Assembly (NCBI RefSeq): GCF_051262515.1
Contig: NZ_JBIMER010000002.1
Span: 124,001-188,000, forward strand
Reading direction: 5' to 3'
Source of the DNA: Arthrobacter_N sp051262515
GTDB lineage: Bacteria > Actinomycetota > Actinomycetes > Actinomycetales > Micrococcaceae
Length of the DNA stretch: 64,000 nucleotides
Shown: piece by piece, positions 24,162 through 32,602 of the stretch
Layout of the letters: every line of letters starts with the position of its first letter
Position numbering within the stretch: position 1 is the first letter of the stretch
The notes under the pieces: generated by a model
Databases searched by the model: none
What the model was told of the DNA's origin: nothing
What the model saw: only the letters and a program-made list of their open reading frames with translations
Position numbers and translations under genes: made by a program

Positions 24162-26084
24162 ATGTCAGATTTCACCTCGGCAAACAACACCGCACGTCGC
24201 GACGACCTGCGCAACGTAGCCATCGTCGCCCACGTCGACCATGGCAAGACCACGCTGGTGGATGCCATGCTGGGGCAGACGGGCGCCTTCTCGTCCCACG
24301 GAGAGACCGAAGACCGCGTCATGGACTCCGGCGAGCTGGAGCGCGAAAAGGGCATCACCATCCTCGCGAAGAACACCACGGTGTTCTACCAGGGCCCGTC
24401 GGCCCAGGGCAAGGACGTCACCATCAGCGTCATCGACACCCCGGGCCACGCCGACTTCGGTGGCGAGGTCGAGCGCGGCCTGTCCATGGTCGACGGCGTC
24501 GTCCTCCTCGTCGACGCGTCCGAGGGTCCGCTGCCACAGACCCGCTTCGTGCTGCGCAAGGCGCTCACGGCCAAGCTGCCCGTCATCCTGGTCGTCAACA
24601 AGACCGACCGCCCCGACGCGCGCATCGACGGCGTCGTCTCCGACTCCATGGACCTGCTGCTCGGCCTGGCCTCCGACCTCTCCGACGAGGTGCCGGACCT
24701 GGACCTGGACTCCGTGCTGAATGTCCCCGTGGTGTACGCCTCCGGCAAGGCCGGCCGCGCGTCCACCAACAAGCCCGAGGACGGGACGCTGCCGGACTCC
24801 GAGGACCTCGAGCCGCTGTTCGCCGCCATCATGGAGCACGTGCCGGCGCCGTCCTACAACCCGGAGGAAGTCCTCCAGGCGCACGTCACCAACCTTGACG
24901 CGTCCCCGTTCCTGGGCCGCCTCGCACTCCTGCGTATCTTCAACGGCACCCTCCGCAAGGGCCAGCAGGTCGCTTGGGCCCGCCAGGACGGCCAGCTCAA
25001 GACGGTCAAGATCACCGAACTGCTGGCCACCAAGGGCCTGACCCGCGTTCCGGCCGAATCGGCCGGACCCGGCGAGATCGTCGCCGTCGCCGGCATCGAG
25101 GACATCATGATCGGTGAGACCCTCACCGACCTCGACAACCCGAAGCCGCTCCCGCTGATCACCGTGGACGATCCCGCGATCTCCATGACCATCGGCATCA
25201 ACACGTCCCCGCTGGCCGGCCGCGTCAAGGGCGCCAAGGTCACCGCGCGCCAGGTCAAGGACCGACTTGACAAGGAGCTCGTCGGCAACGTCTCGCTCAA
25301 GGTCCTCCCGACCGAGCGTCCCGACGCCTGGGAGGTCCAGGGCCGTGGCGAACTCGCGCTCGCCATCCTGGTGGAGCAGATGCGCCGCGAGGGCTTCGAG
25401 CTCACCGTCGGCAAGCCGCAGGTCGTCACCAAGACGGTCGACGGCAAGCTGCACGAGCCGATGGAGCACATGACCATCGACGTCCCCGAGGAATACCTCG
25501 GCGCCGTCACGCAGCTGCTGGCTGCTCGCAAGGGCCGCATGACCAACATGTCCAACCACGGCACCGGCTGGGTCCGCATGGAGTTCATCGTCCCGGCCCG
25601 CGGCCTGATCGGGTTCCGCACCCGGTTCCTGACGGACACCCGCGGCGCCGGCATCGCCGCCTCGATCGCCGAGGGCTACGAGCCGTGGGCAGGTGACATC
25701 GAGTACCGCACCAACGGTTCGATGATCGCTGACCGGGCCGGCGTCGTCACCCCGTTCGCCATGATCAACCTGCAGGAGCGCGGCTCGTTCTTCGTCCAGC
25801 CGACCTCCGAGGTCTACGAGGGCATGATCGTCGGCGAGAACTCGCGCGCCGACGATATGGACGTGAACATCACGAAGGAAAAGAAGCTCACCAACATGCG
25901 CGCGGCCTCCTCGGACTCCTTCGAGAACCTCACCCCGCCGCGCCAGCTGACGCTGGAGGAGTCGCTCGAGTTCGCCCGCGAGGACGAGTGCGTGGAGGTC
26001 ACTCCGGAGGCCATCCGGATCCGTAAGCTGATCCTGAACGTGAGCGAGCGCCAGAAGTCGCAGCGCGCACGTGCCCGCTCCTAG
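24162..26084 (+). CDS. typA: Translational GTPase TypA/BipA
   Basis: A 640-residue ribosome-associated GTPase involved in stress adaptation and 50S assembly. G1 is AHVDHGKTTLVDAM, the switch I threonine is in EREKGITILAKNT, G3 is DTPGHADFGGEVER and G4 is NKTDRPDAR. EF-G-like domains II, III and V follow, with the BipA-specific C-terminal domain (TSEVYEGMIVGENSRADDMDVNITKEKKLTNMRA). Length and motifs are normal. A long antisense open frame covers the gene but is a codon-bias artefact. Overlaps the next gene by 14 bp. Confidence 0.96.
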   Translation: MSDFTSANNTARRDDLRNVAIVAHVDHGKTTLVDAMLGQTGAFSSHGETEDRVMDSGELEREKGITILAKNTTVFYQGPSAQGKDVTISVIDTPGHADFGGEVERGLSMVDGVVLLVDASEGPLPQTRFVLRKALTAKLPVILVVNKTDRPDARIDGVVSDSMDLLLGLASDLSDEVPDLDLDSVLNVPVVYASGKAGRASTNKPEDGTLPDSEDLEPLFAAIMEHVPAPSYNPEEVLQAHVTNLDASPFLGRLALLRIFNGTLRKGQQVAWARQDGQLKTVKITELLATKGLTRVPAESAGPGEIVAVAGIEDIMIGETLTDLDNPKPLPLITVDDPAISMTIGINTSPLAGRVKGAKVTARQVKDRLDKELVGNVSLKVLPTERPDAWEVQGRGELALAILVEQMRREGFELTVGKPQVVTKTVDGKLHEPMEHMTIDVPEEYLGAVTQLLAARKGRMTNMSNHGTGWVRMEFIVPARGLIGFRTRFLTDTRGAGIAASIAEGYEPWAGDIEYRTNGSMIADRAGVVTPFAMINLQERGSFFVQPTSEVYEGMIVGENSRADDMDVNITKEKKLTNMRAASSDSFENLTPPRQLTLEESLEFAREDECVEVTPEAIRIRKLILNVSERQKSQRARARS

Positions 26085-26490
26085 CGAGGCCCGCACGGGT
26101 TCCCTGGCGACCGCCACAGCCGTCATCGCCGCCCTGGTGGCGGGCGGGCTGGCGGCGGTCGTCGGGACCCTCCTGCACGCGCAATTGCACTACGCCGGCG
26201 ACACGCCCCTTCCGTGGGGTGCGCTGCTGGCGCTCGTCTTCGCGGGGAGTCTGTTCACGGCCGCCGGTATCTACGCCGAACGTGTCTGGGCCGCGGCCAT
26301 GGCTGGCATCGCGGCCTACGCGCTGGTCGCGTGGGTGTCCCTGGACGAGCGGAATCGGCTCATCCTCTCGTGGGCCAACCACGAGGCGCTCCCGGGCCCG
26401 GCCCTGGCCGGCGTCGTGTGGATGTACGGCATCGTCGCGGCGACCGTCCTCGCACTGCTGGTCTGCGCCCGGGCCATGCGCAAACACTAG
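26071..26490 (+). CDS. Small membrane protein downstream of typA (possibly DUF6113)
   Basis: A 139-residue protein with four predicted membrane helices (ATAVIAALVAGGLAAVVGTLL, WGALLALVFAGSLFTAAGIY, AAMAGIAAYALVAWVSL and GVVWMYGIVAATVLALLV). The GTG start overlaps typA by 14 bp. I recall small four-TM proteins of this kind next to typA in other actinobacteria, which supports it as a real gene, but its function is unknown. Confidence 0.72.
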   Translation: MPAPSEARTGSLATATAVIAALVAGGLAAVVGTLLHAQLHYAGDTPLPWGALLALVFAGSLFTAAGIYAERVWAAAMAGIAAYALVAWVSLDERNRLILSWANHEALPGPALAGVVWMYGIVAATVLALLVCARAMRKH

Positions 26491-26510
26491 CCCCCCAACC
26501 AGCACCCCCC

Positions 26511-26570
26511 ACCCCCCGAAGTGGACATTACCTACCGGAATAACCGGCGGTAATGTCCACTTCGGGGGGT
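26511..26570. terminator. Bidirectional terminator with a perfect 21-bp stem
   Basis: Left arm 26511-26531 pairs without mismatch to 26550-26570; the 18-nt loop itself contains ccgg/ccgg pairing. Followed by attgcg and seven Ts on the + strand. Located between convergent genes ending at 26490 and 26599. Confidence 0.85.
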
Positions 26571-26598
26571 ATTGCGTTTTTTTGAGGGGGCGGGAGCG

Positions 26599-27093
26599 CT
26601 AATTCGCGGTCTGGTCCAGGTGGTGCGCAAGGAACAGGGAAGTGGCCACGCCGTCATCGCCGACGGTGCGCAGGGCGTAGTCGGAGACGATCTCGCGGAT
26701 GCGATCCAGCATCTCGCGCTGGTCTTCCTCGGTGAGTTTCAGCCCGACGCGTAGCACCTGGATTTCGTTGGGAGAGAGGCCGTCGATCTCCTGCAGGAAC
26801 GTCTCCACCAGCACGGGGGCCGCGTCCGGGAGCTTGGTGCCCCAGGACATTCGCGTGCTGCGGTAGGGGACTTCCTTGGCCCCGCGATTGCCGCGGCGGG
26901 CGGCCTCGGCCTCGAGGAATCCGGTGGCCAGCAGCGTTCGAACATGGTGCAGCGAGGTGGCCGGATTGATGTCCAGCAGATCGGCGATTTCCTTGTTGGT
27001 CCTAGATTTATGCAGGCAAAGGCGTAGGATTCGTAGCCTGATGGGGGAACTCAGGGCCCGTGCTCGTGCTTGCAGCTCCTCGTCGGTTGCCAT
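26599..27093 (-). CDS. Winged-helix transcriptional regulator (ArsR-like)
   Basis: A 164-residue protein with an N-terminal winged HTH (RARALSSPIRLRILRLCLHK, then SRTNKEIADLLDINPATSLHH and VRTLLATGFLEAE) as in ArsR/HTH_20 regulators, and a C-terminal helical region that could sense a ligand or dimerise. It lacks the CxC metal site of classical ArsR. It is divergent from the MFS transporter at 27157 across 63 bp, so it probably controls that exporter. The start codon is 6 nt after a TATGCT box. Confidence 0.85.
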   Translation of the reverse strand: MATDEELQARARALSSPIRLRILRLCLHKSRTNKEIADLLDINPATSLHHVRTLLATGFLEAEAARRGNRGAKEVPYRSTRMSWGTKLPDAAPVLVETFLQEIDGLSPNEIQVLRVGLKLTEEDQREMLDRIREIVSDYALRTVGDDGVATSLFLAHHLDQTAN

Positions 27094-27099
27094 ATGTTC

Positions 27100-27105
27100 A
27101 GCATA
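27100..27105 (-). promoter_or_regulatory. -10 box of the ArsR-like regulator
   Basis: TATGCT on the minus strand, 6 nt before the ATG. It lies in the 63-bp shared intergenic region, so regulator binding there could affect both genes. Confidence 0.5.
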
Positions 27106-27156
27106 CGGTAAATATCCGCACTGATTGACTTCCTCAAATCGCATAGCAAGGTTCGT

Positions 27157-28527
27157 ATGACCTCCTCTAGGCACCAGTCTCAGCCGGCGCCGGATGGGAC
27201 GGGGGGATCCGCTGGGGGCGGTCCCACCGACTTTCACGAAGCTGTGAGCCAACCGGCGAAGCCCCTTCTGCGTGATGGCAACTTCCTGGTTTTCTGGCTC
27301 GGGCAGACGCTCAGCCAGCTCGGGGCCCAGCTCGGCGCCGTCGCCTTGCCCGTCCTGGCGGTGTCCCTCCTGCATGCCACCGAGTGGGAAGTGGGCGTGC
27401 TCAACGCCGCCAACACCGCCGCGTTCCTCCTCGTGGGTCTGCCGGTCGGGGCGTGGGTGGACCGGTGGTTCAAGCGGCGCATCATGATCCGGGCGGACCT
27501 GGCCCGCGTGGTGGCCATGCTTGCCATCCCGGCGCTGTGGTTCTCCGGCGTGATGGAGATGTGGCACCTCTGGGTGATCGCGGCGGCCATCGGCGTGGCC
27601 AACGTGTTCTTCGACGTGTCCTACCAGTCCTACATTCCGGCGCTGGTGGCGCGCGACCAGATCTCCGAGGCGAACGCCAAGCTGGAGACCACGGGGCAGG
27701 TGTCGCGGCTGGCCGGGCCGGCGCTCGGGGGAGGGCTGCTGGTCGTCATCTCGGCGCCGGTGCTCTTCATCGGCGAAGCGATCGGTTATCTGATCTCGGC
27801 GCTGTGCCTCTGGCGGGTGCGCGACAACGAAAAACCCGCCCCAGAGCCGGCGACCCGCAACCTGGCCGACGAAATCCGGGAGGGACTGGCGTACGTGGTG
27901 CGCCATCCGCTGATCGGCAGGATCGCCCTGACGACCGCGATCACCAACTTCTTCAGCACCATCGTTTTCACGCTCCTTCCGATCCTGGTCCTGCGCACCC
28001 TCGGACTCGACACCGTGCAGCTCGGCCTGATCTACTCCGTGGGCGCCGTGGGCGGGCTGATCGCGGCCTCGGTGACCCCGCAGGTGGCGAAGTGGATCGG
28101 CGAGGGAACGTCCCTGCCCGTCAGCTGCCTCCTCACAGCGGTCGGGATGGCGGGCTTCCCGCTGTCCACGATGGTCGAGGGCAAGGTCGCCGCCTTCCTC
28201 GTCCTTGCGGCGTCGATGTTCGTGCTCACGGTCGGGGTGCTGATCTACAACATCATCCAGGTGAGCATGCGCCAGCGCATCTGCCCGCCCCGCCTGCTGG
28301 GGAGGATGAACGCATCGATCCGCTTCCTGGTCTGGGGCGTCATGCCGTTCGCGGCGCTGCTCGCGGGGGTTCTCGGCGAATGGACGGGCCTCGTCACGGC
28401 CCTGTGGGTCGGCGTGGTCGGCTGCGCCGCGGCCGTCCTGCCGTTACTCTTCTCGCCGCTGCCGCGCATGCGCACCCTGCCCGAATCGGTCGAGCGCGAC
28501 GCCGGCGGCCCGGACGGCCGCAGCTAG
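27157..28527 (+). CDS. MFS transporter (multidrug/macrolide efflux-like)
   Basis: A 456-residue protein with 12 predicted membrane helices. It starts with about 45 hydrophilic residues, then GNFLVFWLGQTLSQLGAQLGAV, the typical first helix of the MefA/enterobactin-exporter-like MFS_3 group, followed by GLPVGAWVDRWFKRRIMI with the conserved loop 2-3 motif. The regulator gene next door supports an inducible efflux role; the substrate is unknown. Confidence 0.87.
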   Translation: MTSSRHQSQPAPDGTGGSAGGGPTDFHEAVSQPAKPLLRDGNFLVFWLGQTLSQLGAQLGAVALPVLAVSLLHATEWEVGVLNAANTAAFLLVGLPVGAWVDRWFKRRIMIRADLARVVAMLAIPALWFSGVMEMWHLWVIAAAIGVANVFFDVSYQSYIPALVARDQISEANAKLETTGQVSRLAGPALGGGLLVVISAPVLFIGEAIGYLISALCLWRVRDNEKPAPEPATRNLADEIREGLAYVVRHPLIGRIALTTAITNFFSTIVFTLLPILVLRTLGLDTVQLGLIYSVGAVGGLIAASVTPQVAKWIGEGTSLPVSCLLTAVGMAGFPLSTMVEGKVAAFLVLAASMFVLTVGVLIYNIIQVSMRQRICPPRLLGRMNASIRFLVWGVMPFAALLAGVLGEWTGLVTALWVGVVGCAAAVLPLLFSPLPRMRTLPESVERDAGGPDGRS

Positions 28528-28535
28528 GACGCCGG

Positions 28536-28808
28536 CTACGCGCGGGGGCGCCGTCGTTCGGGGGCCGGGGGGACGAGCTTGGCGTGCGTGACAGCGCTGC
28601 GCGGCACCGGCACGTCGCCGGACCTGGTCCGCACGACGACGGCGTCGCCTGCCGTCTCGCCCGCGGCGTCGGCTTCGGTGGCCGCCGCGCGCACCCCGAC
28701 GAACGTTCCCAGGGCGTCGCTCGACATCGCGCCGCGGGGGCCTTCGAGGCGGTAGCGTACGACGATCCGGTCGCCGGGGGAGAGTGTGTCGAAGAAGTCG
28801 CTCGGCAT
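28536..28808 (-). CDS. Small protein resembling a stand-alone SH3-like N-terminal domain of acetyltransferases
   Basis: A 90-residue beta-rich protein: GDRIVVRYRLEGPRGAMSSDALGTFVGV, then VVVRTRSGDVPVPRSAVTHAKLVPP. The pattern resembles the small N-terminal domain of actinobacterial GNAT proteins of the Rv0428c type (a DAVTxAKxVPP-like end), here without any acetyltransferase. The protein is complete at both ends and a TACGAT box lies 6 nt before the ATG, so it looks like a genuine small gene. Function unknown. Confidence 0.6.
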   Translation of the reverse strand: MPSDFFDTLSPGDRIVVRYRLEGPRGAMSSDALGTFVGVRAAATEADAAGETAGDAVVVRTRSGDVPVPRSAVTHAKLVPPAPERRRPRA

Positions 28809-28814
28809 GACCCG

Positions 28815-28820
28815 ATCGTA
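28815..28820 (-). promoter_or_regulatory. -10 box of the 90-residue SH3-like gene
   Basis: TACGAT on the minus strand, 6 nt before the ATG. Confidence 0.4.
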
Positions 28821-28939
28821 GCGGTCCGTGACGACACCTGAGAGCGGGCGGGCGCACGGGCGTACTAAGCTGGGGGTGCGTGGTCGAACGCTGACCGCCG
28901 CACCGGAACATCCCACTCCACAGGAAGGCCTCGGGTACC

Positions 28940-29263
28940 GTGACCTACATCATCGCCCAGCCGTGCGTCGACGTTAAGGACAAGGCCTGCATCGAGGAGT
29001 GTCCCGTCGACTGCATCTACGAGGGCGAGCGCTCGCTGTACATCCACCCGGACGAGTGCGTCGACTGCGGTGCGTGCGAGCCGGTGTGCCCCGTCGAGGC
29101 CATCTACTACGAGGACGACACCCCCGAGCAGTGGGCGGAGTACTACAAGGCCAACGTCGAGTTCTTCGACGAGATCGGATCGCCCGGCGGCGCCGCCAAG
29201 CTCGGCAACACGGGCACCGACCACCCGATCATTTCCGTCCTTCCGCCGCAGAACCAGGGCTAG
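28940..29263 (+). CDS. fdxA: 7Fe ferredoxin
   Basis: A 107-residue seven-iron ferredoxin, an electron carrier. Cys9, Cys17 and Cys50 fit the [3Fe-4S] site (QPCVDVKDKACIEECPVDC); Cys21, Cys40, Cys43 and Cys46 fit the [4Fe-4S] site (CVDCGACEPVCP). The conserved C-terminal NVEFF segment is present. GTG start with a Shine-Dalgarno (caggaagg) about 10 nt before. It lies 22 nt upstream of dapC, the same pair seen in mycobacteria. Confidence 0.95.
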   Translation: MTYIIAQPCVDVKDKACIEECPVDCIYEGERSLYIHPDECVDCGACEPVCPVEAIYYEDDTPEQWAEYYKANVEFFDEIGSPGGAAKLGNTGTDHPIISVLPPQNQG

Positions 29264-29285
29264 CGGCGGTCGCCGCGCACCGGAG

Positions 29286-30392
29286 ATGCTGAAGCTCCCC
29301 GACTACCCCTGGGATTCGCTCGCCCCGTACCTGGCTACGGCCGCACGGCACGACGGCGGAGCGGTCAACCTCTCGATCGGCACGCCGGTGGACCCGACCC
29401 CGCGCATCGTCCAGGACGCGCTGCGCGCCGCCGCCGACGCCCCCGGCTACCCGACGACCCACGGCACCGAGTCGCTGCGGCGCGCGATCTCCGACTGGTA
29501 CGCGCGGCGCCGCGGCACGCACGGGATCGACCCGGCGAACATCATGCCCACGGTCGGATCCAAGGAACTGGTGGCGTGGCTGCCTCTGCTGCTCGGCGTT
29601 GGCCCGGGAGACGTCGTCGTGCGTCCCGAGGTCGCGTACCCGACGTACGACATCGGCGCCAGGCTCGCCGGCGCCGAGGCGGTCGCCGCGGACCGACTGT
29701 CCGACCTCCCCGCCGACGTCCGGGCGCGCGTGCGCCTGGTGTGGGTGAACTCGCCCGGCAACCCGACCGGAATCGTCCGCGATGTCGACGAACTGGCCGA
29801 GCTGGTGCGCGACGCCCGATCGCTGGGCGCCGTCGTCGCCTCCGACGAGTGCTACGCGGAGCTGGGCTGGGACCGGTGGGAGGCCGGTGTTCCCGGTGTC
29901 CTGGACCCGCGCGTCAGCGGCGGGGACCATTCGTCCCTGCTCTCCGTCTACTCGCTCTCCAAGCAGTCCAACGTCGCGGGATACCGCGCCGCGTTCGTTG
30001 CGGGCGCCCCCGAGCTGATGCCAACGCTGATCAACAACCGCAAGCACGCCGGCATGATCGTGCCGCACCCCGTCCAGGAGGCCATGCGCGTGGCCCTGGG
30101 CGACGACACGCACGTGGCCGCGCAGAAGGACCTCTACCGCGGACGCCGAGAACGCCTGATCCCGGCTTTGGGCGCGTTCGGGCTGCGGATCGAGCACTCG
30201 GAGGCCGGGCTGTACCTGTGGGCCACGGCGGGCGAGGACACGTGGGACACGGTCGGACGCCTTGCCGACCTGGGAATCGTGGTGGGCCCGGGCAGCTTCT
30301 ACGGCACGGCCGGCGAAGGTTACGTTCGGGTGGCGCTCACGGCCGCCGACGAGCGCATCGATGCCGCCGTCCAGCGCCTGCATGCGGGCTAG
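29286..30392 (+). CDS. dapC: Succinyldiaminopimelate transaminase
   Basis: A 368-residue PLP aminotransferase. The PLP lysine lies in YSLSKQSNVAGYRAAF, the cofactor loop is NSPGNPTGIV and the aspartate sits in SDECYAELGW. Family assignment to actinobacterial DapC rests on the start LPDYPWDSLAPY and on linkage to fdxA. It makes N-succinyl-L,L-DAP precursor by transamination in lysine/peptidoglycan synthesis, together with dapD and dapE 3-4 kb away. The ATG directly abuts a ggag sequence, which leaves the exact start somewhat uncertain. Confidence 0.9.
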   Translation: MLKLPDYPWDSLAPYLATAARHDGGAVNLSIGTPVDPTPRIVQDALRAAADAPGYPTTHGTESLRRAISDWYARRRGTHGIDPANIMPTVGSKELVAWLPLLLGVGPGDVVVRPEVAYPTYDIGARLAGAEAVAADRLSDLPADVRARVRLVWVNSPGNPTGIVRDVDELAELVRDARSLGAVVASDECYAELGWDRWEAGVPGVLDPRVSGGDHSSLLSVYSLSKQSNVAGYRAAFVAGAPELMPTLINNRKHAGMIVPHPVQEAMRVALGDDTHVAAQKDLYRGRRERLIPALGAFGLRIEHSEAGLYLWATAGEDTWDTVGRLADLGIVVGPGSFYGTAGEGYVRVALTAADERIDAAVQRLHAG

Positions 30393-30499
30393 CGTGGCCG
30401 AAACGTGACCGCCGGATTAGTTGTCGGCGCCGAGTTGCCGGTAGCGTGAGCCGTGATTAATGCCCTTTGGAACCATCTGTACTCCGGTGAGGAAAAGCC

Positions 30500-31783
30500 A
30501 TGACGGATCAGAATTCTGCCCGCTTAGCGTTTGCGGGTGCGGAGCTCGAGCTCCCTGTTGTCCCCGCCGTTGAGGGCAACAATGGCTTCGACGTTGCGAA
30601 GCTCCTCAAGTCGACCGGCGCCGTCACGTACGACCCCGGCTTCATGAACACCGCGGCCACGAAGTCCGCCATCACCTACATCGACGGTGACGCCGGCATC
30701 CTGCGCTACCGCGGCTACCCGATCGAGCAGCTGGCCCAGAAGTCCACCTTCCTGGAGACCTCCTACCTGCTCATCTACGGGAACCTTCCCTCGAATACGG
30801 AGCTGGAGGAGTTCGACCAGAAGATCCGCCGCCACACGCTGCTGCATGAAGAGCTCAAGGGCTTCTTCGGCGGTTTCCCGCGCGACGCGCACCCGATGCC
30901 GGTGCTCTCCTCGGCCGTGTCCGCCCTGTCCACCTGGTATCAGGACTCGCTGGATCCGTTCAACGAGGAGCAGGTGGAGCTCTCCACCATCCGCCTGCTC
31001 GCGAAGATGCCCGTCATCGCGGCCTACGCGCACAAGAAGTCGATCGGCCAGGCGCTGCTCTACCCGGACAACTCCATGAACCTCGTGGAGAACTTCATGC
31101 GCCTGAGCTTCGGCCTCGCCGCCGAGCCGTACGACCTCGACCCGGATCTGGTGAAGGCGCTGGACCAGCTCCTGATCCTCCACGCGGACCACGAACAGAA
31201 CTGTTCGACGTCCACCGTCCGACTGGTCGGCTCCTCCAACGCGAACATGTTCGCGTCCGTCTCCGCCGGCATCAACGCCCTGTTCGGCCCGGCCCACGGC
31301 GGCGCCAACGAGGCCGTGCTGAAGATGCTGCGCCAGATCCAGGCCGACGGCATCAAGCCCGAGGACTACATGGAGAAGGTCAAGAACAAGGAGGACGGCG
31401 TCCGGCTCATGGGCTTCGGACACCGCGTCTACAAGAACTACGACCCGCGCGCCAAGATCATCAAGGCGACGGCCCACGACATCCTGGGCAAGCTTGGCGG
31501 CAACGACGAGCTTCTGGACATCGCGATGCGGCTCGAGGAGCGCGCGCTGGCGGACGACTACTTCATCGAGCGCAAGCTGTACCCGAACGTCGACTTCTAC
31601 ACGGGCCTGATCTACAAGGCCATGGGCTTCCCGGAGAAGATGTTCACGGTGCTGTTCGCGATCGGCCGCCTGCCGGGTTGGATCGCGCAGTGGCGCGAGA
31701 TGATCCAGGATCCGCAGCTGAAGATCGGCCGTCCGCGCCAGCTCTACATCGGCGAGGGCGAGCGCACCTACCCGGGCAACTAG
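30500..31783 (+). CDS. gltA: Citrate synthase (type II)
   Basis: A 427-residue hexameric-type citrate synthase of the TCA cycle. Catalytic histidines lie in LHADHEQNCSTST and MGFGHRVYKNYDPR, and the active-site aspartate in NVDFYTGLIYKAMG. The N-terminal 45 residues form the type II beta domain. Shine-Dalgarno gaggaaaa before the ATG. Monocistronic with a GC hairpin after it. Confidence 0.95.
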   Translation: MTDQNSARLAFAGAELELPVVPAVEGNNGFDVAKLLKSTGAVTYDPGFMNTAATKSAITYIDGDAGILRYRGYPIEQLAQKSTFLETSYLLIYGNLPSNTELEEFDQKIRRHTLLHEELKGFFGGFPRDAHPMPVLSSAVSALSTWYQDSLDPFNEEQVELSTIRLLAKMPVIAAYAHKKSIGQALLYPDNSMNLVENFMRLSFGLAAEPYDLDPDLVKALDQLLILHADHEQNCSTSTVRLVGSSNANMFASVSAGINALFGPAHGGANEAVLKMLRQIQADGIKPEDYMEKVKNKEDGVRLMGFGHRVYKNYDPRAKIIKATAHDILGKLGGNDELLDIAMRLEERALADDYFIERKLYPNVDFYTGLIYKAMGFPEKMFTVLFAIGRLPGWIAQWREMIQDPQLKIGRPRQLYIGEGERTYPGN

Positions 31784-31799
31784 CGCGGCGGAACAACGA

Positions 31800-31841
31800 A
31801 CGACGGCGGCGGCCGGCTCCCAACGGGCCGGCCGCCGTCGT
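31800..31841 (+). terminator. GC hairpin downstream of gltA
   Basis: An inverted repeat of about 15 bp (31800-31817 with 31827-31841, one 3-nt bulge); only a weak T-rich tail (ttgtcgtt). Confidence 0.5.
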
Positions 31842-31937
31842 TGTCGTTGGCGTTCAGGGGCAAAACGCGGTTTTCGGTGCCCGCGGGGCGAAACGGGTTT
31901 ACTCTGGTGGGGGAAACCTTCACGAGGAAGGCCATGG

Positions 31938-32585
31938 ATGTACGAACGATCCGGTGACGGTTGGCGGGTGTCCGCGGACACGCACGAACAGGTCCTCCTT
32001 GCTCTGTACTTCCGCGACCTGGCGGGGATCCCCCATGCCGATCAGCCGATGCTCTGTCCGTTGTCGCCCCCGGTGCGTCCCGTCGCCGCGCCCGAGGTGC
32101 CCCGGCACGGGGCCGCGGAGTTGCGGCAGGAGTGGCAGCAGTGGTGGCGCCGGTTGCTGCGGCACGATCTCCAGGAGCACGATGGCGGTCCCGCTGGACA
32201 TCCGCGCCCGGGACTGGACGCCCTGCTGGAACCGCCGCGCTTTCCGGCGTTCGACGACTCGCCGACCCTGCAGCGGCTGATGCGCGCCCACTACGGCGCC
32301 GCGTTCAGCTGGGTGGAGGCGCGGCTTCTGGAATACGGAGAGGTCTCCCGCGAGCACACGGCCTCCGGGCGCAGGGCCGCGCTGGAGCGGTTGGTCCAGG
32401 ACCGCGAACTCGAATCGGACCTCCCGGCCGCCTCGATCAGCCTCAACCTGGTCGAGCTGCCGCTGGCCGAGCCCCGCGCGTGGTTCGTGGAGCCGCGGAC
32501 CGTGATCATGAGCCAGGAACTGCCGCGGCACGAGGAACTGTTCCGCAGCTACCTCCAGCCGATCGTCGGCATGCTGCAGCCCTGA
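31938..32585 (+). CDS. Hypothetical protein
   Basis: A 215-residue soluble protein, Trp/Arg/Leu-rich and largely helical, with no signal peptide or membrane helix. Segments that stand out are LLALYFRDLAGI, ELRQEWQQWWRRLLRHDL and SISLNLVELPLAEPRAWFVEP. A good ribosome site (gaggaagg) precedes the ATG and codon use matches neighbours, so it is a real gene. I do not recognise the family. It converges with the lysozyme-like gene 17 bp downstream. Confidence 0.65.
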   Translation: MYERSGDGWRVSADTHEQVLLALYFRDLAGIPHADQPMLCPLSPPVRPVAAPEVPRHGAAELRQEWQQWWRRLLRHDLQEHDGGPAGHPRPGLDALLEPPRFPAFDDSPTLQRLMRAHYGAAFSWVEARLLEYGEVSREHTASGRRAALERLVQDRELESDLPAASISLNLVELPLAEPRAWFVEPRTVIMSQELPRHEELFRSYLQPIVGMLQP

Positions 32586-32602
32586 GCCCTGAGCGCGCCC
32601 GG

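Noticed and set aside
24165..26126. A 653-codon open frame antisense to typA
   Set aside because: Covers a textbook GTPase gene codon for codon on the opposite strand; its composition (Gly/Val/Asp/Leu/Arg-rich) is what high third-position GC produces, and no domain is visible.
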